Positions 32,805 through 41,843 of a stretch of DNA of 64,000 bases are shown piece after piece (position 1 is the first letter of the stretch; each line of letters begins with the position of its first letter). The stretch comes from Streptomyces prunicolor NBRC 13075. GTDB taxonomy: Bacteria > Actinomycetota > Actinomycetes > Streptomycetales > Streptomycetaceae. The DNA lies in assembly GCF_000367365.1 (NCBI RefSeq), contig NZ_BARF01000014.1:248001-312000 (forward strand). The letters run 5' to 3'. The notes beneath the pieces are model-generated. The model worked only from the letters and a program-made list of their open reading frames with translations, did no database searches and was not told the DNA's origin. A program made the translations under genes and the position numbers.

Positions 32805-33467
32805 ATGCAGGAACGTGCGGAAGTCACTCGGCGGGCTGTTCTGTCGACGGCCGCCGTGCTGTTCGAACAGCACGGATACGTCGGTACGAGCATCAGCGAC
32901 GTGGCACGTACGAGCGGGTACACCAGCGGGGCGATCTATTTCCATTTCGGCAGCAAGGAAGGGCTGGCCCGGAGTGTTCTGGAAGCCCATTTCGCCGAAT
33001 GGCCTCGCTATGTGGAGTGTTGGGAATCCCAGGACGCCCCCGTTCTCGACCGGCTGGTGGGCCTGAGTATCGCCGTGGCCCGGGAATTCCGTGACAATGT
33101 GATCGTCCGCGCCGGCAACAGACTCTGGAGCGAGCGCGGAATCATCCCCGTTTCCCTGCCCCGGCCTTTCGTGGGGTGGATCGAGGTGACCGCCCGCATG
33201 CTGGCCGCCGCCGAGGCAGCGGGGGAACTCGCCCCCGGCGTCGATGCCGAGCGCACCGCGCGGGTCCTCGTCTCCAGCTTCTACGGCACCCACACCGTCT
33301 CCGACGCGCTGAACGACCGCCGCAACATCGAGGACGCGGTGAGCGACCTGTGGACGCTGCTGCTGCCGGGCTTGCAGGCGGCGCCGGTGGACGCGGCGAA
33401 GTGCCTGGAGGGGGCGAGGACGCTGCTGGCGGCTACCCGGGGGAAGCCCGCGCCGAGTATGAAATGA
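32805..33467 (+). CDS. TetR-family gamma-butyrolactone receptor-like repressor (ArpA/ScbR type)
   Basis: A 220-residue TetR regulator. The DNA-binding domain reads TAAVLFEQHGYVGTSISDVA, then SGYTSGAIYFHFGSKEGLAR, close to the ArpA/ScbR pattern. A C-terminal helical ligand pocket follows, with a Trp in NRLWSERGIIP where butyrolactone receptors keep a conserved Trp. In this family, binding of the hormone releases the repressor from its targets, including its own gene and the AfsA gene. The ATG at 32805 is chosen because the family starts just before the helix-turn-helix. Pairing with the divergent AfsA-like gene supports the role. Confidence 0.87.
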   Translation: MQERAEVTRRAVLSTAAVLFEQHGYVGTSISDVARTSGYTSGAIYFHFGSKEGLARSVLEAHFAEWPRYVECWESQDAPVLDRLVGLSIAVAREFRDNVIVRAGNRLWSERGIIPVSLPRPFVGWIEVTARMLAAAEAAGELAPGVDAERTARVLVSSFYGTHTVSDALNDRRNIEDAVSDLWTLLLPGLQAAPVDAAKCLEGARTLLAATRGKPAPSMK

Positions 33468-33517
33468 AGGAGCGCGCCTACGCCTTGCGCCTGACCTGAC
33501 TCCACGCCGCCGACAGA

Positions 33518-33548
33518 TCACCGGAATCCGGTGAGGCCCGCTCACCTG
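33518..33548. promoter_or_regulatory. Operator TCACCGGAATCCGGTGA plus TCACCTG half-site
   Basis: A perfect inverted repeat with 8-bp arms around one base (33518-33534), followed after 7 bases by TCACCTG. The same composite element, with identical spacing, recurs at 39802-39832 upstream of an esterase gene. It lies 73 bases before the SDR start. Confidence 0.75.
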
Positions 33549-33606
33549 CCTCACGACAAACCTGGGGTGCGGGGACCTCGGCAACGTCAGGCAAGGAGGC
33601 GGTCTC

Positions 33607-34287
33607 ATGAGTGAGCGTGTGGCGGTGGGGGTCGGCGCGGGCGGAGACCTGGGTCTCGCCACGGCGGTGGTACTCGCGGACGCCGGGTTCAGCGTGACGG
33701 CGGTCGACCGTACGGAGAAGGCGCTGGACCAACTGCCCGACGGCATACGGCGGGTAGTGGGCGACGCGACCGACCCGGCCGTGGCCAGGAACGTCATCGA
33801 CCGGATCGCCACCGCGTCCGGCCCGCCCGAGGTACTGGTGAACACCCTCGGCGCGTTCCGTCCGGGAGAGGCGGTCACCGCGATCCCCGAGGACCTGCGG
33901 CTCATGCTGGACGTCAACCTCGGCGCCGCGCTGTGGCTGAGCCAGGCCGTGGCGCCGTACATGCGCGGGCGCGGCCGAGGCGCCATCGTGCACGTGTCCG
34001 CCCGGCCGGCGAGCGAACCGACCGCCGGTATGGCCGCCTACAGCCTCGGCAAGGCGGCGCTCAACCACCTCGTCCGCATTCTCGACCTGGAGCTGCGCCC
34101 GCACGGCATCCGCGTGAACGCGGTGGCGCCGCAACTCCTCGACACCGCCAAGAACCGGGCGCTGCTCCCTCCCGAGGCGCTGGCCCATGCCGTGCCGTCG
34201 GAGACGATCGCGCACATCATCGCCTTCCTCGCCGGTGACCTCGCCACGAACATCAGCGGCGCGATCGTGCCGGCCTACGGCGCGTGA
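33607..34287 (+). CDS. Short-chain dehydrogenase/reductase
   Basis: A 226-residue SDR. The nucleotide-binding glycine motif is an unusual VGVGAGGDLGLATAVVLADA at residues 6-25. The active site keeps Ser in VHVSARPASEP and the Tyr-x3-Lys pair in AAYSLGKAALNHL near residue 143. It should oxidise or reduce a hydroxyl/keto group with NAD(P)(H). AAGGAGG stands ahead of the ATG. It is the first gene after a strong palindromic operator and is followed by the exported MBL-fold enzyme and another SDR, all co-directional. Confidence 0.92.
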   Translation: MSERVAVGVGAGGDLGLATAVVLADAGFSVTAVDRTEKALDQLPDGIRRVVGDATDPAVARNVIDRIATASGPPEVLVNTLGAFRPGEAVTAIPEDLRLMLDVNLGAALWLSQAVAPYMRGRGRGAIVHVSARPASEPTAGMAAYSLGKAALNHLVRILDLELRPHGIRVNAVAPQLLDTAKNRALLPPEALAHAVPSETIAHIIAFLAGDLATNISGAIVPAYGA

Positions 34288-34368
34288 CCCGGGCAGGTTC
34301 CCCCGTCCCTCCCCGATCCACATATCTCCGCACCCCACGCACGTCACCACCGACCGAAGGGCACCACC

Positions 34369-35424
34369 ATGTCATCGACGAACCGCCGCTCGTTCCTCGC
34401 CCGGAGCGCGGTGCTGGCGGCCGTTCCCACGGTCGCCGCGCTGGCCGACGGCGCACTCGCCGGCCCGGCGTCCGCCGCCACCGGCACGCTGCCCGACTAC
34501 GCGCCGATCCCGCCGTCCGCGCTCGGCCCCGCCGTCAACTCGCAGGGCTATTACGTCGGTCGGGTCCGGCGGAACCTGTACTGGGTGACCGACGGCACCT
34601 ACCAGGCGGCGTTCCTGACGACCCGTGAGGGTGTCGTGCTGTTCGACGCGCCTCCCACCATCGGGCACAACCTCCAGCGAGCCATCGACGAGATCGCCGC
34701 CGCCAACGGGGTCTCCAACAGAGTGACCCACATCGTCTGCTCCCATCACCACGCCGACCACCTCGGCGCCTCGTCGCTGTTCGGCCGGCACGTGACACGG
34801 ATCGGCCACGCGGAGAACCGGCGGCTGCTCGCCCGGGACAACGACCCGACCCGGCCGCTGCCCGACGTGACGTTCGAGAACCGCTACTCGCTGCGCGTGG
34901 GCGGCGAGCGCGTCGACCTGGCGTGGCACGGCACCAACCACTCGCCCGACAACATCTACATCCACCTGCCGGACCACGACACGCTCATGCTGGTCGACGT
35001 CAACCTGCCCGGCTGGGTCCCCTTCGACAGCTTCAACCTGAACGAGGACGTCCCCGGCTCCATAGCCGCCCCGGCCAAGGCCATGACGTATCCGTGGAAG
35101 CACTTCATCGGCGGCCACATGGGCCGGCTCGGCACCCGGCAGGACATGGTCGTCTACCAGCAGTACGTGAACGACATCGTCGACAACGTCAAGAAGGCGC
35201 TGACGGCGGTCGACCCCACGCCGTACTTCGCGAAGTACGGGGACAACTCCTGGGCCGCGGTCAAGGAGTACCAGGCCGCCCAAGTCGCCTACGCCGCCGA
35301 CCCGGTCATCAAGAAGTACACCGGCGTCCTCGCCGCCGCCGACGTCTACACGGCCAGTACGACGTTCATCATCCTCGAATCACTCCGCCTCGACCTCGGC
35401 CAGGGCTCGCAGGTCCATGCCTGA
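34369..35424 (+). CDS. Tat-exported metallo-beta-lactamase-fold hydrolase
   Basis: A 351-residue enzyme with an N-terminal twin-arginine signal (NRRSFLARSAVLAAVPTVAA). The metal site reads CSHHHADHLGAS (HxHxDH) near residue 125, with further ligands likely in WHGTNHSPDN, LVDVNLPGWVPF and FIGGHMGR. It probably hydrolyses an ester, lactone or similar substrate outside the cell with two zinc ions. The long C-terminal part (YQQYVNDIVDNVKKALTAVD onward) resembles alkyl-sulfatase-like or quinoprotein-associated MBL proteins. GAAGGG precedes the ATG. It sits between two SDR genes in a likely operon. Confidence 0.88.
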   Translation: MSSTNRRSFLARSAVLAAVPTVAALADGALAGPASAATGTLPDYAPIPPSALGPAVNSQGYYVGRVRRNLYWVTDGTYQAAFLTTREGVVLFDAPPTIGHNLQRAIDEIAAANGVSNRVTHIVCSHHHADHLGASSLFGRHVTRIGHAENRRLLARDNDPTRPLPDVTFENRYSLRVGGERVDLAWHGTNHSPDNIYIHLPDHDTLMLVDVNLPGWVPFDSFNLNEDVPGSIAAPAKAMTYPWKHFIGGHMGRLGTRQDMVVYQQYVNDIVDNVKKALTAVDPTPYFAKYGDNSWAAVKEYQAAQVAYAADPVIKKYTGVLAAADVYTASTTFIILESLRLDLGQGSQVHA

Positions 35425-35456
35425 TCACGGTTCGACACACCGGAAGGGACACTGAG

Positions 35457-36218
35457 ATGCCGGGCCGACTCGCCGGAAAGGTCTGTGTTGTCACCGGCAC
35501 TGGCGGGAGCGCGGGTCGCGCGACCGCCCTGGCGTTCGCCCGGGAAGGCGCCCGGGTCGTCGGGTGCGACGTGACAGTCGAGGCGGCGGAAGAGACCGTC
35601 GCGATGGTGCGCGCCCAAGGCGGCGAGATGGTGTCGCTGCAGCCGTGTCGTCTCGATGATCCCGCCGAAAGCGCCAGGCTCGTCGAGTTCGCGGTGGGGG
35701 AGTTCGGCCGGATCGACGTCCTGTTCAACCTCGCCGCGAGGGCCCACTTCAACTGGCTCGAAGAGGTCACCGACGAGGACTGGGACGGCGCGCGCCGGGA
35801 CGAGGTCGACCTGGTCTTCTACCTCACCCGTGCCGCATGGCCCCAACTGAAGGCCAGCCAGGGCGTGGTCGTGAATATGGCATCCCTGAACGGATCCCTC
35901 GGCTTCAAGGGCTTCCCGTCCCTCTCCCATACGACGAACAAGGCCGCGATCATCGGGATGACACGCCAACTGGCCATGGAGGGAGGAGAGTTCGGGATCC
36001 GCGTCAACTCGATCTCACCCGGCCTGATCGAAAGCCACGCCACCCGCGAGCAGTTGGAGAACGACGACTTCTCCCGCCAGATGCTCGGCCGAACGCTCCT
36101 GGGCCGCGTGGGTCTCCCCGAGGACGTGGCGAACGCGGCGCTGTTCCTCGCGTCCGACGAGAGCGCGTACGTGACCGGCGTGGACCTCGTCGTCGACGGC
36201 GGCATGAAGGTCTGGTGA
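35457..36218 (+). CDS. SDR-family protein with His in place of the catalytic Tyr
   Basis: A 253-residue classical SDR. The cofactor motif is VVTGTGGSAGRATALAFARE near residue 11, the Asn region VLFNLAARAHFNW, the Ser in VVNMASLNGS, and the C-terminal signature ASDESAYVTGVDLVVDGGMK. At the Tyr-x3-Lys position the sequence reads SHTTNKAAIIGMTRQLA, so the catalytic Tyr is replaced by His while the Lys is kept. It may use a different general acid or may have lost dehydrogenase activity. GGAAGGGA lies upstream of the ATG. It follows the MBL-fold gene by 32 bases. Confidence 0.9.
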   Translation: MPGRLAGKVCVVTGTGGSAGRATALAFAREGARVVGCDVTVEAAEETVAMVRAQGGEMVSLQPCRLDDPAESARLVEFAVGEFGRIDVLFNLAARAHFNWLEEVTDEDWDGARRDEVDLVFYLTRAAWPQLKASQGVVVNMASLNGSLGFKGFPSLSHTTNKAAIIGMTRQLAMEGGEFGIRVNSISPGLIESHATREQLENDDFSRQMLGRTLLGRVGLPEDVANAALFLASDESAYVTGVDLVVDGGMKVW

Positions 36219-36261
36219 CCGACAACTCACCAGTTCGGAAAGGCCGTTCACGTCACCCGGA

Positions 36262-36975
36262 TCACCCTGTCCGGCCCACGACGAGCTGGTAGAAGATCGG
36301 CTCGCCGGTCGTCGTCACCCGGTGCTGGAACCGCGTTCGTTCCAGCACCGCCAGACGACCGGCCGCCACCAGCCGCTCGACCGCCGCGCCGAACCCGTCC
36401 GGATCCGACTCGTCCATCCACCGCTCGTCGATCGTGAAGGCCACCGGGGCACCGGGCGGCAGGAGCGCGAGGGCGTTCTCAAGCGCCGGTGGTGTGGCGT
36501 GCGTGCCGCCGAACGCCCCTGCCGACACCAATCCCCCTGGCGAGTAAGGGTGTAGAGCCTCGCGAAGTGTGTAGGGGCGCAGGAAGTCGCCGACCACGTA
36601 GTCGGCGTAGACACCCGGCCGGTCGCGCAGACTCGCCTCGCGCGCTGCCGACAGCGCGTCGACCCCGACGACCTGACCTACGCCCCCGTCACGGACGAGT
36701 TCGCCGACCAAGCCCGTGCCGGCGCCGACGTCGAGCACCGTCAGCGAGCCCGGCTCCAACCCGAGGAGCGAGGCCGCGCGCAGGAAACCCGCCGCCGCGA
36801 CCTGCGGTGATCGGCACCGCAGCCGGTCCTGGACGACATGCTCGTAGAGGCCGGGTACGGCGTAGATCCGCGTGTACTCGTGCAGGTGCACCGTCTCGTG
36901 TTCGCTCAGCGCGATGTACTCGCCGTCGGTCTCCGGCGGGCCGAGCAGTCGGACGCCCGTGAACACATCTGTCAT
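36262..36975 (-). CDS. Class I SAM-dependent methyltransferase
   Basis: A 237-residue methyltransferase. The SAM motif is LTVLDVGAGTGLVGELVRDG near residue 79, then VVGVDALSAAREASLRDRPG and the post-II segment GGLVSAGAFGGTHATPPALE. The final strand YQLVVGRTG fits the fold. The N terminus (FTGVRLLGPPETDGEYIALS) is not diagnostic of a substrate. It is transcribed alone, convergent with the SDR operon and divergent from the LAL regulator gene. Confidence 0.87.
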   Translation of the reverse strand: MTDVFTGVRLLGPPETDGEYIALSEHETVHLHEYTRIYAVPGLYEHVVQDRLRCRSPQVAAAGFLRAASLLGLEPGSLTVLDVGAGTGLVGELVRDGGVGQVVGVDALSAAREASLRDRPGVYADYVVGDFLRPYTLREALHPYSPGGLVSAGAFGGTHATPPALENALALLPPGAPVAFTIDERWMDESDPDGFGAAVERLVAAGRLAVLERTRFQHRVTTTGEPIFYQLVVGRTG

Positions 36976-37096
36976 GTCCGCGAGGCTATGCGAACGCGTT
37001 TGTGCGCCGCCAGCAGTAGCCGTTTACAGCCGCCGCCGTCACCAGGAACTGCTGTCTCCAGCAACGGAGATCGGGGCGCTCGGTTAGGCTGACCGC

Positions 37097-39790
37097 GTGG
37101 CTGAAGGACATCGCGCGACCCCCGAACCGCAGGCCGCAGCGAGTTCAGGTCATGCGGCGGGCCGGGGGCGACCCGGGCTCATCGACCGCCGTGACCTGGT
37201 CGCCGTCCTGGACCGCGCGGCCGAGAAGCAGGTGACGCTGGTGTCGGCGCCCGCCGGCAGCGGAAAGACCTCGCTGCTGCGCACCTGGGCCGACCGGCCG
37301 CACCAGGACCGCCGCCGTATCGCCTTCCTGTCCGTACGGCCGAGCCAGCAGGACGCGCAGTTGTTCTGGCTCGCGCTGCTGGACACCGTCCGTGCCGCGG
37401 TCGGCGCCGAAGGGGTCGCGGAGCCGTCGGCCGTGACTCCCGGTTTCGACGGCGGTGTTGTGAGGGACAAGGTGCTGGCCGAGATCACGGCGTCCCCGAC
37501 CCCCTTCTTCCTGGTCATCGACGACCTGCACGAGCTCGAATCCGCCGCGGCCGTCGAGCAGTTGGGGACGCTGCTGACCGGTCTTCCGCCGGGCGTCCAC
37601 GCGATCGTGGCCACCCGCCGTGACCCGTCGCTGCGCCTGCACAGACTGCGGCTGGCCGGCGAACTGGCCGAGATCCGCGCCGCGCACCTGCGCTTCACCG
37701 AGGCCGAGACCCGCGAACTCCTGGCCGCCACCAAGATCGTGCTGTCCGACGAGGTGGCCGGCGCACTGCACCAGCGCACCGAGGGCTGGGCGGCCGGGCT
37801 GCGGCTCGCCGTGCTCTCCCTGGCCGGGCACCCGGATCCGGAACGGTTCGTCGCCGAGTTCTCCGGCAGCCACCGTACGGTCGCCGAGTACCTGCTGGCC
37901 GAGATGTTGGAGCGCCAACCACCGCACGTACAGCGGCTGTTGCTGCGCACCTCGCTGCTCGATCGCGTCAACGGCGAGCTGGCCGATCTGCTCACGGGCG
38001 CGACCGGGTCGGAACGCATCCTGCTGGACCTGGAGGACGCCAACGCGTTCGTCGTGGCGCTCGACGCGGGCCGGACCTGGTTCCGCTACCACCACATGTT
38101 CGCCGACCTGCTCCGGCTCGAACTGCGCCGCACGCTCCCCGGGAACATCCCGGAACTGCACCGGCAGGCCGCGCGCTGGTTCGCCGAACACGCCCAAGCC
38201 GCCGATGCCGTACGGCACTTGCAGGCCGCCGGAGACTGGGCCGAGGCGGCCCGTCTGCTCGCCGATCACACCGTCAGCCTCACCCTGGACGGGCAGGCCG
38301 GAACCGTGGTGGCGCTGCTGCACGCCTTCCCGGCCCGCACCGGCGAGGAGCGCCCGGAGCTGGCCCTCGTGCACGCCAACGCCGACCTGTACCAGCACCG
38401 CCTGGACGAGGCCCAGGCACACCTGGAGATCGCCAGAGCGTACGCCGACACGACGGCACCCGACCGCCGCCAGCGGCTGCGCATGGCGATCGCGTCCCTG
38501 GACCTGCTGCTGGCCCGGCTGCGCGGGAACTTCGACGCCGTGTTCGAGCAGGCCGACGCACTGCCGTCCCGCACCACCGGCCAGTCCACCACCGAGGTCG
38601 CACTCGCGGGTGACCTGCGAGCCCTCGCCTTCCTCAACCTGGGCGTCACGGAGGCCTGGTCGCTACGGCTCGACGACAGTGAGCGGCACCTGCTGGAGGG
38701 CGTCGCGCTCGCCCGCGACATCGGCCGCCCCTATCTGGAGGTCGCCTGCCTCGCCCACCTGGGATTCGCCTCCGGCAACCGCTCCTTCGCCCTGGTCCGG
38801 CGCCGCTGCGAGGAGGCGCTGGCGCTGGCCGACCGGTACGGCTGGGGCGCCGAGCCGGTGATCGTGCCCGCGCAGGTGTCCCTCGCCGGGACGTTGATCT
38901 GCACGGGCGAGTTCGATCTGGGGGCACAGTGGCTGGAGCGTGCCCGGCGCGCCACGCAGTCCGAGGGCGAGCCCGGTGTCCGGCTGTTGGTGCATCTGGT
39001 CTCCGCGATGCTTCCGGCGGCGCGGGGCCAACTCCACGAGACCCTGGCCGAGTTGACCGCCGCCGAGCAGGTGCAGTCACACATGAGGGGCGAGCACGGG
39101 CTCTGGTCCCGGGTGATCGGCTGGACGGTGGCCACCCAGGCCCGCCTCGGCATGGTCGAGCGGGCGCGGGCCACCCTCGCCGCCCTGGACGAGCGGCGCG
39201 CCGCCACCGGAGAGATCCGCACCGCGGCCGCGGTGATCCGCCTCGCCGAGCAGGACCCCGCGGGCGCCCGCCGCGCACTCCGGCCGGTCCTCGACGGCAC
39301 CGCCCCCTCCCACTCCACCCTCACCCCGATCGAGGCCCACCTCCTGGACGCGCTCGCCTGCCGCGACCTCGGCGACAAGCACACGGCGGGGACGGCCGTG
39401 GAGCAGGCGCTGAACCTCGCCGAGCCGGACCGGATGATCCTGCCCTTCGCGATGACGGGCGCCTGGGAGCTGCTGGAGACCCTCCCACAGCGGACCTCGC
39501 ACGCCGCGCTGGTCTCCGACATCCTCGATGTCGTCCGCGGCACCACCCCGGGCGGTCCGGACCGGCAACCTTCGGTACCGGCCGAGAACCTGAGCCCGAG
39601 CGAACTGCGCGTTCTTCGCTATCTGCCGACGAACCTCACCCGCCCCGAGATCGCCGGCGAACTGTCGGTCTCGCTCAACACCGTCAACACCCACATCCGG
39701 CGGATCTACGCCAAGCTCGGCGCCGGCGACCGGTCGGCAGCGGTGCAGCGCGGCCGTGAGCTGCGGCTCCTGTCGAACGGCCGCGGCTGA
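37097..39790 (+). CDS. Large ATP-binding LuxR-family (LAL/MalT-type) regulator
   Basis: An 897-residue STAND-class regulator. The N-terminal ATPase has Walker A SAPAGSGKTSLLRTWAD near residue 50 and Walker B FFLVIDDLHELE near 138. A long alpha-helical TPR-like sensor fills residues 330-800. The C-terminal LuxR helix-turn-helix reads LSPSELRVLRYLPTNLTRPE, then IAGELSVSLNTVNTHIRRIY. Such proteins multimerise on binding inducer and ATP, then activate nearby operons. A TAGGCT -10 box ends six bases before the GTG, so the transcript may be leaderless. The esterase gene that follows is a likely target. Confidence 0.93.
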   Translation: MAEGHRATPEPQAAASSGHAAGRGRPGLIDRRDLVAVLDRAAEKQVTLVSAPAGSGKTSLLRTWADRPHQDRRRIAFLSVRPSQQDAQLFWLALLDTVRAAVGAEGVAEPSAVTPGFDGGVVRDKVLAEITASPTPFFLVIDDLHELESAAAVEQLGTLLTGLPPGVHAIVATRRDPSLRLHRLRLAGELAEIRAAHLRFTEAETRELLAATKIVLSDEVAGALHQRTEGWAAGLRLAVLSLAGHPDPERFVAEFSGSHRTVAEYLLAEMLERQPPHVQRLLLRTSLLDRVNGELADLLTGATGSERILLDLEDANAFVVALDAGRTWFRYHHMFADLLRLELRRTLPGNIPELHRQAARWFAEHAQAADAVRHLQAAGDWAEAARLLADHTVSLTLDGQAGTVVALLHAFPARTGEERPELALVHANADLYQHRLDEAQAHLEIARAYADTTAPDRRQRLRMAIASLDLLLARLRGNFDAVFEQADALPSRTTGQSTTEVALAGDLRALAFLNLGVTEAWSLRLDDSERHLLEGVALARDIGRPYLEVACLAHLGFASGNRSFALVRRRCEEALALADRYGWGAEPVIVPAQVSLAGTLICTGEFDLGAQWLERARRATQSEGEPGVRLLVHLVSAMLPAARGQLHETLAELTAAEQVQSHMRGEHGLWSRVIGWTVATQARLGMVERARATLAALDERRAATGEIRTAAAVIRLAEQDPAGARRALRPVLDGTAPSHSTLTPIEAHLLDALACRDLGDKHTAGTAVEQALNLAEPDRMILPFAMTGAWELLETLPQRTSHAALVSDILDVVRGTTPGGPDRQPSVPAENLSPSELRVLRYLPTNLTRPEIAGELSVSLNTVNTHIRRIYAKLGAGDRSAAVQRGRELRLLSNGRG

Positions 39791-39801
39791 GGACCGTACG
39801 A

Positions 39802-39832
39802 TCACCGGATTCCGGCGACGCGGGTTCACCTG
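39802..39832. promoter_or_regulatory. Second copy of the TCACCGGA/TCCGGTGA operator
   Basis: TCACCGGATTCCGGCGA (39802-39818) matches the palindrome at 33518 with two changes, and again TCACCTG follows after 7 bases (39826-39832). It lies 21 bases before the esterase start and 12 bases after the LAL stop. Confidence 0.72.
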
Positions 39833-39853
39833 TCCGGCCACGACCATGAGCCC

Positions 39854-40975
39854 ATGGGTGATGACCCCGTCCTCTACCAGATCCGGGTCTGCGGGCACCT
39901 CGGCCCCACCCTGCTGACGGCGTTCCCGGCGTTCGCGCCCGAGCAGCAGGGCACCGAAACCGTGCTCACGGGCATGCTGCCGGACGCCTCGGCGCTCTAC
40001 GGCGTCCTCCACGAGATCGAGGGCCTCGGCCTCGGCCTCCTCGAAGTCCGCAGAGTAAGGCCACCGATGGGAGAACATTCCGTGAGTACCGAACAGCAGA
40101 ACACCCTCGACGCGATCCTGCGTCGGTCGGCCCTTCCCGTCGGCAGCGATGTCGGCGAACAGCGGCGCCTGCTCCGGGAGTTGACGTCGGCGCAGCCCCT
40201 GCCCCCCGACGTGACCCTGACGTCGACCACGCTGGGCGGCGTCCCCGTCGCCGCGATCACCATTGACGGAGTCGAACCCCGGCACGTCGTCCTGTACTTC
40301 CACGGCGGCGTCTACGTCCTGGGCGACGCGGCCGGCGCCGCCGGTCTGGCCTCGGAGGTGGGCCGGCGGACCGGCGCCAAGGTCTACTCCGTCGACTACC
40401 GGCTAGCCCCGGAGCACCCGTACCCGGCGGCGGTGGACGACGCACTCGCGACCTACGAAGCCCTCCTGAAGGACGGCTTCGCCCCCGCAGACATCGTCCT
40501 CGCCGGAGAGTCCGCGGGCGGCGGGCTCGCCATCGCCACCCTGGTCAACGCCCGGGACCGCGGACTGCCGCTGCCCGCCGCGGCCTACGTCATGTCGCCG
40601 TACGCCGACCTCACCCTCGCCGGGGCTTCCATCGACACCAAGCGAGCCGCCGACCCGCTGCTCTCCCGGGAACTCCTCGAACCCCGGGTCACCGACTACA
40701 CGGCGGGACAGGACCCGGCTCTCGCCCTGATCAGCCCCGTCTTCGCCGACCTCTCGGGCCTGCCGCCGCTCCTCATCCAGGTCGGCAGCCACGAGGTGCT
40801 CCTCGACGACGCCGTACGCCTCGCCCAACAGGCCGCCGGCGCGGACGTGTCGGTCACGCTGGACGTCACCCCGGGTGTGCCGCACGTCTTCCAGGCCTAC
40901 GGCCCGCTCCTCGACGAAGCGACCGCCGCGCTGGAGCGGGCCGGACAGTTCCTGACGGCGCGGCTTCGCGCGTGA
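39854..40975 (+). CDS. HSL-type esterase fused to a small N-terminal domain
   Basis: A 373-residue protein. Residues 1-70 (LYQIRVCGHLGPTLLTAFPA, TVLTGMLPDASALYGVLHEI, LGLGLLEVRRV) match a small actinobacterial protein usually encoded alone; its function is not known to me. From about residue 78 an HSL-family alpha/beta hydrolase follows, with the oxyanion motif LYFHGGVYVLG, the nucleophile in LAGESAGGGLA and the final His in GVPHVFQAYG. An internal GTG near 40082 could start the esterase alone. It is about as long as, and clearly paralogous to, the esterase at 42356 apart from the added domain. Confidence 0.87.
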   Translation: MGDDPVLYQIRVCGHLGPTLLTAFPAFAPEQQGTETVLTGMLPDASALYGVLHEIEGLGLGLLEVRRVRPPMGEHSVSTEQQNTLDAILRRSALPVGSDVGEQRRLLRELTSAQPLPPDVTLTSTTLGGVPVAAITIDGVEPRHVVLYFHGGVYVLGDAAGAAGLASEVGRRTGAKVYSVDYRLAPEHPYPAAVDDALATYEALLKDGFAPADIVLAGESAGGGLAIATLVNARDRGLPLPAAAYVMSPYADLTLAGASIDTKRAADPLLSRELLEPRVTDYTAGQDPALALISPVFADLSGLPPLLIQVGSHEVLLDDAVRLAQQAAGADVSVTLDVTPGVPHVFQAYGPLLDEATAALERAGQFLTARLRA

Positions 40976-40985
40976 CCTCGACTGT

Positions 40986-41648
40986 TCAGTCCGCCAGGCC
41001 CTGCTGCCCGGAGCGGCCGCGCCGCGCGTCGATGACCGAGTCGAGGACCGGAACCACGATCCAGCACAGGTACGCCCAGTGTGTGACGAGCGAGACCGGG
41101 ATCGAGACCAGGAAACCCAGTGCCACCATGCCGAGGCGGCGGATGGCCCGGGCGAAGAGCTCGGGCGGGGTGCCCGGGCGCTGGAGGCCGTCGCGGGGGA
41201 CCTCGCGGACCATCAGGATGAACAGGAGACAGGACAAGAACTGCACGACGGCGTAGAAGATGAACCGCGCCTGGAACGCTCCGTGGCCGCCGATCACGTC
41301 GGTCGCGAACGGGGTGATCACCAGCGTGAGCAGCCAGTACGTGGTCAGGGACGTCAACCGGGTGTTGGTCGCCGTGACGTAGCGGAACACCCGGTGGTGG
41401 GAGCGCCAGTGCGCGGCGATCACCACGAAGCTGATCATGAACGCCAGATAGCTCTCACGGTGTGCCGTGGCCGAGTGCCACAGCTCGGAGTTGGTCGACC
41501 CCTCCGGTACCGGCAGTTCCAGCGCCAGCAGGGTGAGCGCGATGGCGACCACCGCGTCCCCGAAGAACGTGAGCCTATCGCCGGAGACCGCCCGGGCCTC
41601 CATGTCCTGGTCCTCGGACGGCAGTTCTTGATCAGTCGAGACATCCAT
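40986..41648 (-). CDS. TMEM175-like membrane protein (DUF1211), candidate potassium channel
   Basis: A 220-residue membrane protein with about six hydrophobic segments. The first carries RLTFFGDAVVAIALTLLALE, close to the R-x3-F-S-D-x3-A-I-A-x-T-L-L motif that forms the pore of TMEM175 channels; Gly stands where Ser is usual. A charged turn WRSHHRVFRYV follows segment two. Bacterial homologues conduct potassium as tetramers. The ATG at 41648 is preferred; a GTG six codons upstream is also possible. It is convergent with the esterase gene. Confidence 0.82.
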   Translation of the reverse strand: MDVSTDQELPSEDQDMEARAVSGDRLTFFGDAVVAIALTLLALELPVPEGSTNSELWHSATAHRESYLAFMISFVVIAAHWRSHHRVFRYVTATNTRLTSLTTYWLLTLVITPFATDVIGGHGAFQARFIFYAVVQFLSCLLFILMVREVPRDGLQRPGTPPELFARAIRRLGMVALGFLVSIPVSLVTHWAYLCWIVVPVLDSVIDARRGRSGQQGLAD

Positions 41649-41843
41649 GGCAGCAGAGAATGCCACAAGCGCTTGGGCGCCTCGGACGTGCCTGGCACCG
41701 AGGGCCGCGCCGGGGGAGTGGTACTGCTGGTCCTACCCACACGGCTGGCGACCGGTACGGCACGAAGAGGATCATCGGAGAGACAGGGCACGGCCCCGAC
41801 CCGAGACACCTCGGACAGCTGATCGCGTAGAACGGACAGCCAC

